Source: Pegoplata infirma (Eukaryota > Arthropoda > Insecta > Diptera > Anthomyiidae). Taken from it: a stretch of DNA of 64,000 nt. The notes below the pieces were generated by a model. It was not told the origin of the DNA. It ran no database searches and saw only the letters and a program-made list of their open reading frames with translations. The translations under genes and the position numbers were made by a program. The stretch is from assembly GCA_963921195.1 (NCBI GenBank), contig OY992540.1, positions 178,035,896 through 178,099,895 on the forward strand, read 5' to 3'. Position 1 is the stretch's first letter, and each line of letters starts with the position of its first letter. Positions 1 to 12,136 of this stretch are shown one piece after another.

Positions 1-3000
1 CATACAAATTTTGACTAAGGCTCCGTTAAATCGGCAGGTAGCAGCTAAATTTTCATTGAGTAATCCGCCCTTAGTCATGAAGGGTTTTAAAATTAGATAA
101 AATGTTTTTTTTTCACTTAAATTTTTCCTTATAATTCTCCGTACACAGTTGACATCATAAGGATATGATCCATTGTCAATACTTTATGCTTTACATTTTT
201 CAGCTTCCTTAGTCAATAGGGATTTCAGAAATAGTTTAAATGTTTAAAAACTAAATTTCGCCGTCTTCCACCACTCCCCTGTCTTAGAGGCCGAAAATCC
301 GGTTACGTTACAGATTATATATATATAAACTGAACAAAATTCACAACGGATTTTTTGTATCTCCGCCCTTTCACTGGATATCCAGGTCAGAGTTATCTTT
401 GCCATAGTCCGTACCATATGCGTCACAATTTTCATCTTTCAAGGTCATAAGGTGACTTTAAAATTAGGTAAGATGTAAAAACATAATTTTTCCATGCCCA
501 TTTCTTCTCTTAATTCTCCGTCCATATTCCAAATTTTTTAAATCTGACTACTTTAGGATGAGCTCCATCGTTAGTAATATACTCGTATCCACGCCCCTTT
601 TCCCTCTTAATTCTCCGTTGACAGTCCAAAAATTTTAAGTCTGACTACTTTAGAATATGCTCCATTGTCAGGACAATATGCTTGCCTATTTTCTTCTGCG
701 TAGGTCATTAGGGCTTTAAAGTTAGTTAAATTAAAAAAAATAAAACATTGCCTTGCCCCTTTTTCCTCTCAACTCTCCGTCTACATTCCAAATATGTTAA
801 ATCGGACTACTTTAGAATATGCTTCATAGTTAGAACTGTTAGGGATTTTCAGCCTCCTAATTCAATAATAAAAATACTCTAAAATGTTAAAAAAAAACTA
901 ATTTTTCCAAGTCCCCTTTTTCTCGTAATTCGCCGCCCACAGGCAAAAAATCCGGGTTCGTAAGAATCTGTCCCTGGTGTTTAACTATATACATGCCAAT
1001 TTTAAGCTTTTAAGCTTATCAATGAGATCCAAGAGGCGCTGGATACACAAAAAATAAGAGAAACCAACAAAAAAAAAAATTATATACACAGAAAATAGAT
1101 GGAAATAAAGTTACCACGCCCCTTTGCCATTCTTATTCTCCACCCATACACTGGATATCAAAATTCCAGGTTCGTGTTGATCTTCCCCATGAAATCTACT
1201 ACATACGTGCCAATTTTCACCTTCCTAAGTCATTGGGGGTCTTTAAATTAGTTAAAATATTAAAAAAAAACATTTTTTCCACTCTTTTTTATCTTTTAAT
1301 TCTCCATCTACAGTCGAGAAATCTTAAATCCGATTACTTCAGGATATACTACATCGTTTGGACTATACGCTTTGCATTTTCCGCTTCCTTTGGGGGCTTC
1401 AAAAGAAGTTAACATGTTAAAAGTCCCAATTTTGTCACTCCCCATTTTCCTTTCAATTCTACGCTCACAGTCCAAAAATTTAAAATTCGACTACTTCAGG
1501 ATATGCTTAATCGATAGGACTATATGTTAGGAAATTGTCAGCTTCCTAAGTCATTAGAGGACTTTAAAATAAGCAAAAACGTAAATTTTCATCTTCATAG
1601 GTCATTGGGGGTCTTCAAATTAGTTAAAATATTAAAAAACACAATTTTGCCACGCCCCTTTTTTCTCTTAATTCTCCTTCCACAGTCAAAAAATTTAAAT
1701 CCGATTACTTCAGGATATGCTTCATTGTAAGAACGAAATGCTATGCAATTTTCCGCTTCCTAAGTCATTTGGGGGCTTTAAAAGAAGTAAAAATGTTAAA
1801 AAATCCCAATTTTGCCACGCCACTTTTCCCCTCAATTCTCCGCCCACATTGCGAAAATCTTAAATCCGACTACTTGGGGATATGCGCCATCGTTAGGACT
1901 ATATTCTAGGAAATTTTCAGCTTCCTAAGTCATTTGGGGGCTTTAAATTAAGCAAAAATGTAAAAAAATTGAATTTTGCCACGCCCACTTTTCCGCTTAT
2001 TTCTCCGCCCACAGGCAAAAATTCGAAAATCCGGCTACGTTAGGATCTGCCCCAGGTATTTTACTATATGCATGCCAATTTTCAGCTTTGTAGCTCATCA
2101 CTGGGCTTCAAAAAGCTCTGGATGGACAAAAAAAGAGGAACACACAAATAGGGAAATTATCTATCTATATATATAATTTCCCTATTTGTGTGTTCCTCTT
2201 TTTTTGTCTATCCAGAGCTTTTTGAAGCCCAGTGATGAGCTACAAAGCTGAAAATTGGCATGCATATAGTAAAATACCTGGGGCAGATCCTAACGTAGCC
2301 GGATTTTCGAATTTTTGCCTGTGGGCGGAGAAATAAGCGGAAAAGTGGGCGTGGCAAAATTCAATTTTTTTACATTTTTGCTTAATTTAAAGCCCCCAAA
2401 TGACTTAGGAAGCTGAAAATTTCCTAGAATATAGTCCTAACGATGGCGCATATCCCCAAGTAGTCGGATTTAAGATTTTCGCAATGTGGGCGGAGAATTG
2501 AGGGGAAAAGTGGCGTGGCAAAATTGGGATTTTTTAACATTTTTACTTCTTTTAAAGCCCCCAAATGACTTAGGAAGCGGAAAATTGCATAGCATTTCGT
2601 TCTTACAATGAAGCATATCCTGAAGTAATCGGATTTAAATTTTTTGACTGTGGAAGGAGAATTAAGAGAAAAAAGGGGCGTGGCAAAGTTGTGTTTTTTA
2701 ATATTTTAACTAATTTGAAGACCCCCAATGACCTATGAAGATGAAAATTTATGTTTTTGCTTATTTTAAAGTCCTCTAATGACTTAGGAAGCTGACAATT
2801 TCCTAACATATAGTCCTATCGATTAAGCATATCCTGAAGTAGTTGAATTTTAAATTTTTGGACTGTGAGCGTAGAATTGAAAGGAAAATGGGGAGTGACA
2901 AAATTGGGACTTTTAACATGTTAACTTCTTTTGAAGCCCCCAAAGGAAGCGGAAAATGCAAAGCGTATAGTCCAAACGATGTAGTATATCCTGAAGTAAT

Positions 3001-4330
3001 CGGATTTAAGATTTCTCGACTGTAGATGGAGAATTAAAAGATAAAAAAGAGTGGAAAAAATGTTTTTTTTTAATATTTTAACTAATTTAAAGACCCCCAA
3101 TGACTTAGGAAGGTGAAAATTGGCACGTATGTAGTAGATTTCATGGGGAAGATCAACACGAACCTGGAATTTTGATATCCAGTGTATGGGTGGAGAATAA
3201 GAATGGCAAAGGGGCGTGGTAACTTTATTTCCATCTATTTTCTGTGTATATAATTTTTTTTTTTTTGTTGGTTTCTCTTATTTTTTGTGTATCCAGCGCC
3301 TCTTGGATCTCATTGATAAGCTTAAAAGCTTAAAATTGGCATGTATATAGTTAAACACCAGGGACAGATTCTTACGAACCCGGATTTTTTGCCTGTGGGC
3401 GGCGAATTACGAGAAAAAGGGGACTTGGAAAAATTAGTTTTTTTTAACATTTTAGAGTATTTTTATTATTGAATTAGGAGGCTGAAAATCCCTAACAGTT
3501 CTAACTATGAAGCATATTCTAAAGTAGTCCGATTTAACATATTTGGAATGTAGACGGAGAGTTGAGAGGAAAAAGGGGCAAGGCAATGTTTTATTTTTTT
3601 TAATTTAACTAACTTTAAAGCCCTAATGACCTACGCAGCCGAAAATAGGCAAGCATATTGTCCTGACAATGGAGCATATTCTAAAGTAGTCAGACTTAAA
3701 ATTTTTGGACTGTCAACGGAGAATTAAGAGGGAAAAGGGGCGTGGATACGAGTATATTACTAACGATGGAGCTCATCCTAAAGTAGTCAGATTTAAAAAA
3801 TTTGGAATATGGACGGAGAATTAAGAGAAGAAATGGGCATGGAAAAATTATGTTTTTACATCTTACCTAATTTTAAAGTCAACTTATGACCTTGAAAGAT
3901 GAAAATTGTGACGCATATGGTACGGACTATGGCAAAGATAACTCTGACCTGGATATCCAGTGAAAGGGCGGAGATACAAAAAATCCGTTGTGAATTTTGT
4001 TCAGTTTATATATATAATCTGTAACGTAACCGGATTTTCGGCCTCTAAGACAGGGGAGTGGTGGAAGACGGCGAAATTTAGTTTTTAAACATTTAAACTA
4101 TTTCTGAAATCCCTATTGACTAAGGAAGCTGAAAAATGTAAAGCATAAAGTATTGACAATAGATCATATCCTTATGATGTCAACTGTGTACGGAGAATTA
4201 TAAGGAAAAATTTAAGTGAAAAAAAATTTTTTATCTAATTTTAAAACCCTTCATGACTAAGGGCGGATTACTCAATGAAAAGTTAGCTGCTACCTGCCGA
4301 TTTAACGGAGCCTTAGTCAAAATTTGTATG
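1..4330. repeat. giant near-perfect palindrome (foldback family A)
   Basis: Bases 1-2160 are the reverse complement of 2173-4330, with a 12-bp AT-rich loop at 2161-2172. The arms match with only scattered substitutions, for example one T/C difference inside the shared CACAA..TTTGCC motif near 1641 and 2690. Each arm is built from degenerate modules of roughly 100-150 bp with recurring phrases such as GGCGGAGAATT and GGCGTGGCAAAATT. The match reaches the first base of the window, so the palindrome may extend to the left. No coding capacity is convincing; short frames of 60-73 codons read through the modules on both strands. Other copies of the same family lie at 48213-49458, 53904-55155 and 57236-58222. 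Confidence 0.93.
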
Positions 4331-4560
4331 AAAAAGTTAAATTTAACGGAGAGTTATTTTATAACGGTGCATTGAGTAATCCAGCCTTTTATACTCATAA
4401 AATTGTATTCCAGTTTGGGAAATATATTGATATAACTCAATCTAGCAATATTAAATTTTTGAAGCACAAACATAATTTTTTTTTATAAAGTTTGGTAAAA
4501 AATTAGAATTATTGAGAAAGGTGATTTGGTGTTCCGCCTGGCAGGGACAGGCTATTCGAC
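4331..4560 (+). repeat. one-sided end of foldback family A
   Basis: This stretch follows the right arm of the palindrome and has no mirror copy inside the window. The part from about 4385 to 4553 recurs almost unchanged at 53933-54108 and 58040-58220; each time it ends in the phrase CAGGGACAGGCTATTCGA. It is therefore probably the true terminus of family A elements. Confidence 0.75.
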
Positions 4561-5590
4561 TAGTTCGAAATAAGTGTTTTTGTATTTTCTAAAATTTTGA
4601 CACTAAAGTTTTTTTAATATTTTCAAAAACTGAGTATACAGTTTTAATTGTACTTATTTACAGATCACAAAACAGTAAACATCAAAATCCTATCTTCGTT
4701 AGTTCGCGAGAAATCGCGAAATAATTTTTTTGCTGTTTTTGTTTTCGTTTTTTATCTTTACATAGGTTTCTTTAAAATTTCGTAAAAACATAGTACGCAG
4801 TTTACTTGTACTTGATCAAAGGTCACACAACTGTTAACATCGAAATTTTAAGTGTTAAATTTCGCGAGATATCGAGAAATTGTATATTTTTTTTTTATTA
4901 TTTATTTATATTTTAAAACCGGTTCTTTAGAAATGATAAAAAAGTGGTATGCAGTTTGATTTGAGCATGTTGGAAGAAATTAAAACTGCCCACAAAAAAA
5001 ATATAGCTGCTCACTTTCGCGAGAAATAGCGAAAAACAACTTTTGGGGTTTTTTTCTTGTTTTTATTAATAAAATAGGTTTCTTTACCATTGTTGAAAAA
5101 AACGAAATGCAGTATGACTTGCTATTGTTCAAAGGTCATAAGGCTGTTAACATTGAAATTATAGCTGCTCAATTCTTCGAGATATCGCTAAAAAACTCGC
5201 TAAACTACTATTTATTCATAACTTTGCGTTATTTTTGGTCTGTAAAAACATTTACTTCAATTAAGGACAAGAATGTGGTATGCAGTTTGAATTCGAGGCT
5301 ATTAAAGGTGACAAAACTGCAAGCATAAAATGATCAATTTCCCGAGAAATTGCAAAATTACTGTTCAAGTTTTCATATTAATTAATTTATTTTTTCTTTA
5401 GTGTCTAAAATAAAGGAAAAAATCAAGAAACGACAAATATATTGTATGCAGTTTAAATTTTACGTGGTTGAATGTGGTTAAACTGCTCAAATCAATATCT
5501 TGACAGCTAATTACGCGAAAAATATATTTTTTTTAAATTTAATTTTTTTTTTTTAATTTTGCGATTTCTCGCGAAATTGAGAAGAAATGG
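4560..5590. repeat. divergent ~160-bp tandem array
   Basis: The motif GCAGTTT with its neighbourhood recurs near 4633, 4797, 4950, 5107, 5280 and 5445, a spacing of about 153-173 bp. Each unit also holds a TTTCGCGAGAAATCGCGAAA-like inverted motif and a phrase like AAGGTCACAAAACTGTTAACAT. Divergence between units is high. Near 5560 the orientation flips, and the reversed unit forms the outer end of the next palindrome. The short open frame within it reads repeat sequence and is not considered a gene. Confidence 0.7.
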
Positions 5591-7022
5591 TTTCGATGCT
5601 AACTGTTGTGTGACCTGTAAATAAATACAATTAAAACTGCATACTCAGTTTTTGAAGATATTTAAAAAACATCATTGTCAAAATTTTATAAAATACAAAA
5701 ACACTAATTTCGCGATATCTCGTGAATGCGAGCAGCTACGATTTCGCTGTTAACAGTTTTGTGCCGTATAATCAAGTAGAAATCAAACTGCGTTTACACT
5801 TTTCGTCGACACTAAAGTTCAACCTAAACATCGCTGAGGCTCACCGTGAGTAAAAATGTCTCCATATCTGAGAAATTTTGTGAGGGAAACATGTGTACAA
5901 GTCTAATACTCCTTTTTTGAAATTTTTTTAGGAATATTGGAAGTGTCACATATATGCTCAAAAATATATAAAAAAAAAATCCCCCTAAAATGATTACAGA
6001 ACAATTTTACTCAAAATATTATCGAAAAAACTATAAATTATACTTTTCTATTACTAACGCCAAAAAGCGGGATGAAGCGGGATTTTTGCTAAAAAACGGG
6101 ATGGGAATTCAAGGCGGGATCAGACATTAAAAATCGGGATGGTTGGTCAGGTTATCTAAAACGCAAAAAAGCTATCAAAAAATTTTGTGTCCAGTAGCGG
6201 TGTTCTATAACTCTCGAATCGAAAGATTTCTAACATGGAACATGAAAAACGAAACAGAAACATCGTGAATCTGCACAAAACCTGACTTTTCGCATTCGAC
6301 TTTTTCTGTAATTTTGTTATGCGGAAACTTTCTGTTTTTCAAAATTATTGATTTTTTTCAAAATGAGAGAAAAACTGTTTCTGTAAACCAATTGATCGAA
6401 AACTTTTGAAGTTGAAGTGTCAAAATCACTCACATTTAAAAATGGTGCGATATTTCGTAAACTAAACAACTATTGAGTTATATAAAATAAAAACAATAAT
6501 TTTTTCAAGAAAATACTATCAACTAATATTATTAATGACATACTACACATCATTTTCATTAAGTTAATTTATTATTTCATTTTTGTATGCCAATGTTACG
6601 AGTGCTATTTAAAAAAAAACGTGAAATTGTGTTTTTTTTTGTTGTGATTTTTATTATTTTCTCGCCTTATTTACCTTTTCGACAGCTAATTTGGAATATT
6701 CCAATAAAAATGCTGCCGTTTTCGCATTGATATACAGAAACAACTTTTTTTCCAGAATCGAGAAACGATGGAATTTTTTGTTTCATACTTTTCGATGCGA
6801 AAACTTTTCGCATAACTTACAGAACACCCCCACAGGTCTTTTTTCAAAAAAATTTTCGAGACTTGGAAAATTAAAAAAATTTTTTTTTATCTTTTGAAGT
6901 AAATTCTTTCATTCTGTAGAAATTGAATTACAATGGGCTTACTAATTTTCCTAATAAGATATTTCTATGAGTGTACCAATAGAAAAGGTTAAAATATATT
7001 TAATTTTATATGTGTTTTATAG

Positions 7023-7158
7023 TCAATGAATATTATGACGAAGGACTATGATTACTTGCTTAAAGTATTGCTAGTTGGAGATAGTGATGTTGGTAAACAC
7101 GAAATTTTATCTGGTTTGGAAGATGCATCATCCGAAAGTCCGTTTTGTAGTGGAAATG
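7023..7158 (+). CDS. Rab40: Rab40-like small GTPase, first coding exon (intact copy)
   Basis: The exon starts after a pyrimidine-rich acceptor (TTTTATAG at 7015-7022), opens with ATG at 7026 and runs 44 codons plus one base to a donor (AATG|GTAATT) at 7158/7159. The translation contains [19 protein letters not shown], the P-loop of the Rab family in its Rab40 form, followed by [18 protein letters not shown]. Rab40 proteins have this unusual GDSDVGK box; in the family they carry a C-terminal SOCS box and work with Cullin5 ubiquitin ligases. Only the first exon is visible; phase 1 at the donor fits continuation into the switch I region. No second exon was found in the window, so this is either the true first exon of a gene with a huge intron or a captured fragment. 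Confidence 0.8.
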
Positions 7159-7600
7159 GTAATTATAATTAATCTACATATGGGGCATTCCATGTCAAAT
7201 CGGACACTTTGATTTTTTTTTAGATTTTTCCCAGTTTGTTTACAGTTTTTAGTACCCTTCGAAAACTCCTTCGTGGTAAATCTTCAGATTTTTTTGATGA
7301 CCCGTTCAAAAGATATCGAATTTTTAAAAATTAAAAACGACATTTTTTAAAATTTGCTCCAACCGCTCTAACTGCCCTAATAAAGCCCATAGAGCAACAA
7401 AATGTATGACCGACCCACAATATTTTTTTAGTCCAAACATTTTCTCTGAACACACCTACCCTCTATCTTTAACTGCTAAGGCGGTCCCCATACAATTTTT
7501 TTTTATTTTTTGTAAATTTGTTTTATTTAATCAGCTTCTACCGGCCCAATGGTGAGTCCGAGAAGGGTCATTAGTGAGACCGACCCCCATTTATTTTTAC
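7159..7600. repeat. unrecognised 440-bp arm segment, mirrored at 11585-12026
   Basis: This stretch follows the exon donor and is present in both palindrome arms. It contains the phrase GGGGCATTCCATGTCAAATC and AT-rich sequence without an open frame. I see no protein or RNA gene in it. Confidence 0.5.
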
Positions 7601-7770
7601 CAAGGTTGGCAATCGAAACGAATAACGGTATCGATATCGGTATTGGTATCGTTTTTTATTTATTTCGGTATCGGTATCGGTTACGGTATTTGAGTTGAAT
7701 CGGTTACGGTATTACCGATACCGAAACGTCGATACCGGTACGTACCGGTATTATCGGAAAAAAAAATGCT
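7600..7770. repeat. degenerate GGTATCG-rich simple repeat (left arm)
   Basis: The segment is made of overlapping words such as TATCGGTATCGG, GGTTACGGTATT and CGATACCGGTACG, many self-complementary. It starts with CAAGGTTGGCAATCG, which resembles the end of a hAT-type transposon. The mirror copy is at 11415-11585. Confidence 0.6.
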
Positions 7771-7892
7771 AAAAATAAAAAAAACGCATAAAAACTAAAA
7801 AAAAAAATTTTTTTTTTTAATTTTAATACTAAATACGTATTTATTTTTAGCATTTTTCATAAAATTCCCTTAAAAATGTGAAAAAAATTAAA

Positions 7893-9638
7893 ATAGATTC
7901 TGAGACATTTTTCCTATAGAAAAAGTCTCAGATTCTGAGACATTTTTCCTATAGAAAAAGTCTCAGATTCTGAGACATTTTTCCTATAGAAAAAGTCTCA
8001 GATTCTGAGACATTTTTCCTATAGAAAAAGTCTCAGATTCTGAGACATTTTTCCTATAGAAAAAGTCTCAGATTCTGAGACATTTTTCCTATAGAAAAAG
8101 TCTCAGATTCTGAGACATTTTTCCTATAGAAAAAGTCTCAGATTCTGAGACATTTTTCCTATAGAAAAAGTCTCAGATTCTGAGACATTTTTCCTATAGA
8201 AAAAGTCTCAGATTCTGAGACATTTTTCCTATAGAAAAAGTCTCAGATTCTGAGACATTTTTCCTATAGAAAAAGTCTCAGATTCTGAGACATTTTTCCT
8301 ATAGAAAAAGTCTCAGATTCTGAGACATTTTTCCTATAGAAAAAGTCTCAGATTCTGAGACATTTTTCCTATAGAAAAAGTCTCAGATTCTGAGACATTT
8401 TTCCTATAGAAAAAGTCTCAGATTCTGAGACATTTTTCCTATAGAAAAAGTCTCAGATTCTGAGACATTTTTCCTATAGAAAAAGTCTCAGATTCTGAGA
8501 CATTTTTCCTATAGAAAAAGTCTCAGATTCTGAGACATTTTTCCTATAGAAAAAGTCTCAGATTCTGAGACATTTTTCCTATAGAAAAAGTCTCAGATTC
8601 TGAGACATTTTTCCTATAGAAAAAGTCTCAGATTCTGAGACATTTTTCCTATAGAAAAAGTCTCAGATTCTGAGACATTTTTCCTATAGAAAAAGTCTCA
8701 GATTCTGAGACATTTTTCCTATAGAAAAAGTCTCATATTCTGAGACATTTTTCCTATAGAAAAAGTCTCATATTCTGAGACATTTTTCCTATAGAAAAAG
8801 TCTCAGGTTCTGAGACATTTTTCCTATAGAAAAAGTCTCAGGTTCTGAGACATTTTTCCTATAGAAAAAGTCTCAGATTTTGATACATTTTTCCTATAGA
8901 AAAAGTCTCAGATTCTGAGACATTTTTCCTATAGAAAAAGTCTCAGATTCTGAGACATTTTTCCTATAGAAAAAGTCTCAGATTCTGAGACATTTTTCCT
9001 ATAGAAATAGTCTCAGATTCTGAGACATTTTTCCTGTATAAAAAGTCTTAGATTCTGAGACATTTTTCCTATAGAAAAAGTCTCAGATTCTGAGACATTT
9101 TTCCTATAGAAAAAGTCTCAGATTCTGAGACATTTTTCCTATAGAAAAAGTCTCAGATTCTGAGACATTTTTCCTATAGAAAAAGTCTCAGATTTTGATA
9201 CATTTTTTCTATAGAAAAAGTCTCGGATTCTGAGACATTTTTCCTATAGAAAAAGTCTCAGATTCTGAGACATTTTTCCTATAGAAAAAGTCTCAGATTC
9301 TGAGACATTTTTCCTATAGAAAAAGTCTCAGATTCTGAGACATTTTTCCTATAGAAAAAGTCTCAGATTCTGAGACATTTTTCCTATAGAAAAAGTCTCA
9401 GATTCTGAGACATTTTTCCTATAGAAAAAGTCTCAGATTCTGAGACATTTTTCCTATAGAAAAAGTCTCAGATTCTGAGACATTTTTCCTATAGAAAAAG
9501 TCTCAGATTCTGAGACATTTTTCCTATAGAAAAAGTCTCAGATTCTGAGACATTTTTCCTATAGAAAAAGTCTCAGATTCTGAGACATTTTTCCTATAGA
9601 AAAAGTCTCAGATTCTGAGACATTTTTCCTATAGAAAA
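7893..9638 (+). repeat. 35-bp satellite, forward block in palindrome
   Basis: About 50 tandem monomers of 35 bp. Each monomer holds the 17-base near-palindrome GTCTCAGATTCTGAGAC followed by ATTTTTCCTATAGAAAAA, which is also nearly self-complementary. Homogeneity is very high in 7893-8740; a few variant monomers cluster at 8750-9200. The block is preceded by an AT-rich flank (about 7795-7892) that recurs at 9639-9728. Confidence 0.97.
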
Positions 9639-9728
9639 AATGTTTTTTTAATTTTAATACTAAATACGTATTTATTTTTAGCATTTTTCATAAAATTCCC
9701 TTAAAAATGTGAAAAAAATTAAAATAGA
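9639..9728 (+). repeat. second copy of the satellite's AT-rich flank
   Basis: This segment repeats the unit-free flank found just before 7893, including TACGTATTTATTTTTAGC and CCCTTAAAAATGTG. It lies inside the satellite core, between two forward blocks. Its mirrored counterpart at 11293-11370 flanks the array on the right. Confidence 0.85.
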
Positions 9729-11292
9729 TTCTGAGACATTTTTCCTATAGAAAAAGTCTCAGATTCTGAGACATTTTTCCTATAGAAAATGTCTCAGAAT
9801 CTGAGACATTTTTCCTATAGAAAATGTCTCAGAATCTGAGACTTTTTCTATAGGAAATATGTCTCAGAATCTGAGACTTTTTCTATAGGAAAAATGTCTC
9901 AGAATCTGAGACTTTTTCTATAGGAAAAATGTCTCAGAATCTGAGACTTTTTCTATAGGAAAAATGTCTCAGAATCTGAGACTTTTTCTATAGGAAAAAT
10001 GTCTCAGAATCTGAGACTTTTTCTATAGGAAAAATGTCTCAGAATCTGAGACTTTTTCTAAAGGAAAAATGTCTCAGAATCTGAGACTTTTTCTATAGGA
10101 AAAATGTCTCAGAATCTGAGACTTTTTCTATAGGAAAAATGTCTCAGAATCTGAGACTTTTTCTATAGGAAAAATGTCTCAGAATCTGAGACTTTTTCTA
10201 TAGGAAAAATGTCTCAGAATCTGAGACTTTTTCTATAGGAAAAATGTCTCAGAATCTGAGACTTTTTCTAAAGGAAAAATGTCTCAGAATCTGAGACTTT
10301 TTCTATAGGAAAAATGTCTCAGAATCTGAGACTTTTTCTATAGAAAAAATGTCTCAGAATCTGAGACTTTTTCTATAGGAAAAATGTCTCAGAATCTGAG
10401 ACTTTTTCTATAGGAAAAATGTCTCAGAATCTGAGACTTTTTCTATAGGAAAAATGTCTCAGAATCTGAGACTTTTTCTATAGGAAAAATGTCTCAGAAT
10501 CTGAGACTTTTTCTATAGGAAAAATGTCTCAGAATCTGAGACTTTTTCTATAGGAAAAATGTCTCAGAATCTGAGACTATTTCTATAGGAAAAATGTCTC
10601 AGAATCTGAGACTTTTTCTATAGGAAAAATGTCTCAGAATCTGAGACTTTTTCTGTAGGAAAAATGTCTCAGAATCTGAGACTTTTTCTATAGGAAAAAT
10701 GTCTCAGAATCTGAGACTTTTTCTATAGGAAAAATGTCTCAGAATCTGAGACTTTTTCTATAGGATAAATGTCTCAGAATCTGAGACTTTTTCTATAGGA
10801 AAAATGTCTCAGAATCTGAGACTTTTTCTATAGGAAAAATGTCTCAGAATCTGAGACTTTTTCTATAGGAAAAATGTCTCAGAATCTGAGACTTTTTCTA
10901 TAGGAAAAATGTCTCAGAATCTGAGACTTTTTCTATAGGAAAAATGTCTCAGAATCTGAGACTTTTTCTATAGGAAAAATGTCTCAGAATCTGAGACTTT
11001 TTCTATAGGAAAAATGTCTCAGAATCTGAGACATTTTTCCTATAGAAAAAGTCTCAGATTCTGAGACATTTTTCCTTTAGAAAAAGTCTCAGATTCTGAG
11101 ACATTTTTCCTATAGAAAAAGACTTTTTCTATAGGAAAAATGTCTCAGAATCTGAGATTTTTTCTATAGGAAAAATGTCTCAGAATCTGAGACTTTTTCT
11201 ATAGGAAAAATGTCTCAGAATCTGAGACTTTTTCTATTGGAAAAATGTCTCAGAATCTGAGACTTTTTCTATAGGAAAAATGTCTCAGAATC
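9729..11292 (-). repeat. 35-bp satellite, mainly reverse block
   Basis: After about two forward monomers the array flips near 9800 and continues as the reverse complement (GTCTCAGAATCTGAGACTTTT...). It flips back to forward near 11030 and again to reverse near 11118. In total about 44 monomers. Confidence 0.96.
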
Positions 11293-11414
11293 TATTTTAA
11301 TTTTTTTCACATTTTTAAGGGAATTTTATGAAAAATGCTAAAAATAAATACGTATTTAGTATTAAAATTAAAAAAAAAATATTTTTTTTTTTAGTTTTTA
11401 TGCGTTTTTTATAT
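11293..11414. repeat. right AT-rich flank of the satellite core
   Basis: Reverse complement of the flank before 7893. It is AT-rich with homopolymer runs and no coding capacity. Confidence 0.8.
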
Positions 11415-11585
11415 TTTTAGCATTTTTTTTTCCCCGATAATACCGGTACGTGCCGGTATCGACGTTTCGGTATCGGTAATACCGTAACCGATTCAACTCA
11501 AATACCGTAACCGATACCGAAATAAATAAAAAACGATACCAATACCGATATCGATACCGTTATTCGTTTCGATTGCCAACCTTGG
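11415..11585. repeat. degenerate GGTATCG-rich simple repeat (right arm)
   Basis: Reverse complement of 7600-7770 and ending in CGATTGCCAACCTTG. It forms the inner shoulder of the palindrome next to the satellite core. Confidence 0.6.
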
Positions 11586-12026
11586 TAAAAATAAATGGGG
11601 GTCGGTCTCACTAATGACCCTTCTCGGACTCACCATTGGGCCGGTAGAAGCTGATTAAATAAAACAAATTTACAAAAAATAAAAAAAAATGTATGGGGAC
11701 CGCCTTAACAGTTAAAGATAGAGGGTAGGTGTGTTCAGAGAAAATGTTTGGACTAAAAAAATATTGTGGGTCGGTCATACATTTTGCTGCTCTATGGGCT
11801 TTATTAGGGCAGTTAGAGCGGTTGGAGCAAATTTTAAAAAATGTCGTTTTTAATTTTTAAAAATTCGATATCTTTTGAACGGGTCATCAAAAAAATCTGA
11901 AGATTTACCACGAAGGAGTTTTCGAAGGGTACTAAAAACTGTAAACAAACTGGGAAAAATCTAAAAAAAAAATCAAAGTGTCCGATTTGACATGGAATGC
12001 CCCATATGTAGATTAATTATAATTAC

Positions 12027-12136
12027 CATTTCCACTACAAAACGGACTTTCGGATTTCGTGTTTACCAACATCACTATCTCCAACTAGCAATACTTTAAG
12101 CAAGTAATCATAGTCCTTCGTCATAATATTCATTGA
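12027..12136 (-). pseudogene. Rab40: mirror copy of Rab40-like exon, frameshifted
   Basis: This is the right-arm counterpart of the exon at 7023-7158, on the opposite strand, with the same acceptor, ATG (12131-12133) and donor sequences. It lacks 26 bases present in the left copy, between the codons for GKHE and SSESP. The deletion is not a multiple of three, so the frame is destroyed before the donor. The splice sites are preserved, so a transcript could still splice it, but it could not encode a Rab N-terminus. Confidence 0.85.

Noticed and set aside
244..3025. Short open frames of 60-73 codons on both strands of the first palindrome
   Set aside because: They read the repeat modules, occur as mirror pairs and show no recognisable protein features.
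6691..6897. Mirrored open frames at 6691-6897 and 12257-12568
   Set aside because: They are the two arm copies of the same sequence, with differing lengths from indels in A/T runs and no recognisable domain.
7893..9638. Heat-shock-element-like TTC/GAA words in the satellite
   Set aside because: The words are not in the contiguous alternating 5-bp arrangement needed for heat-shock factor binding.
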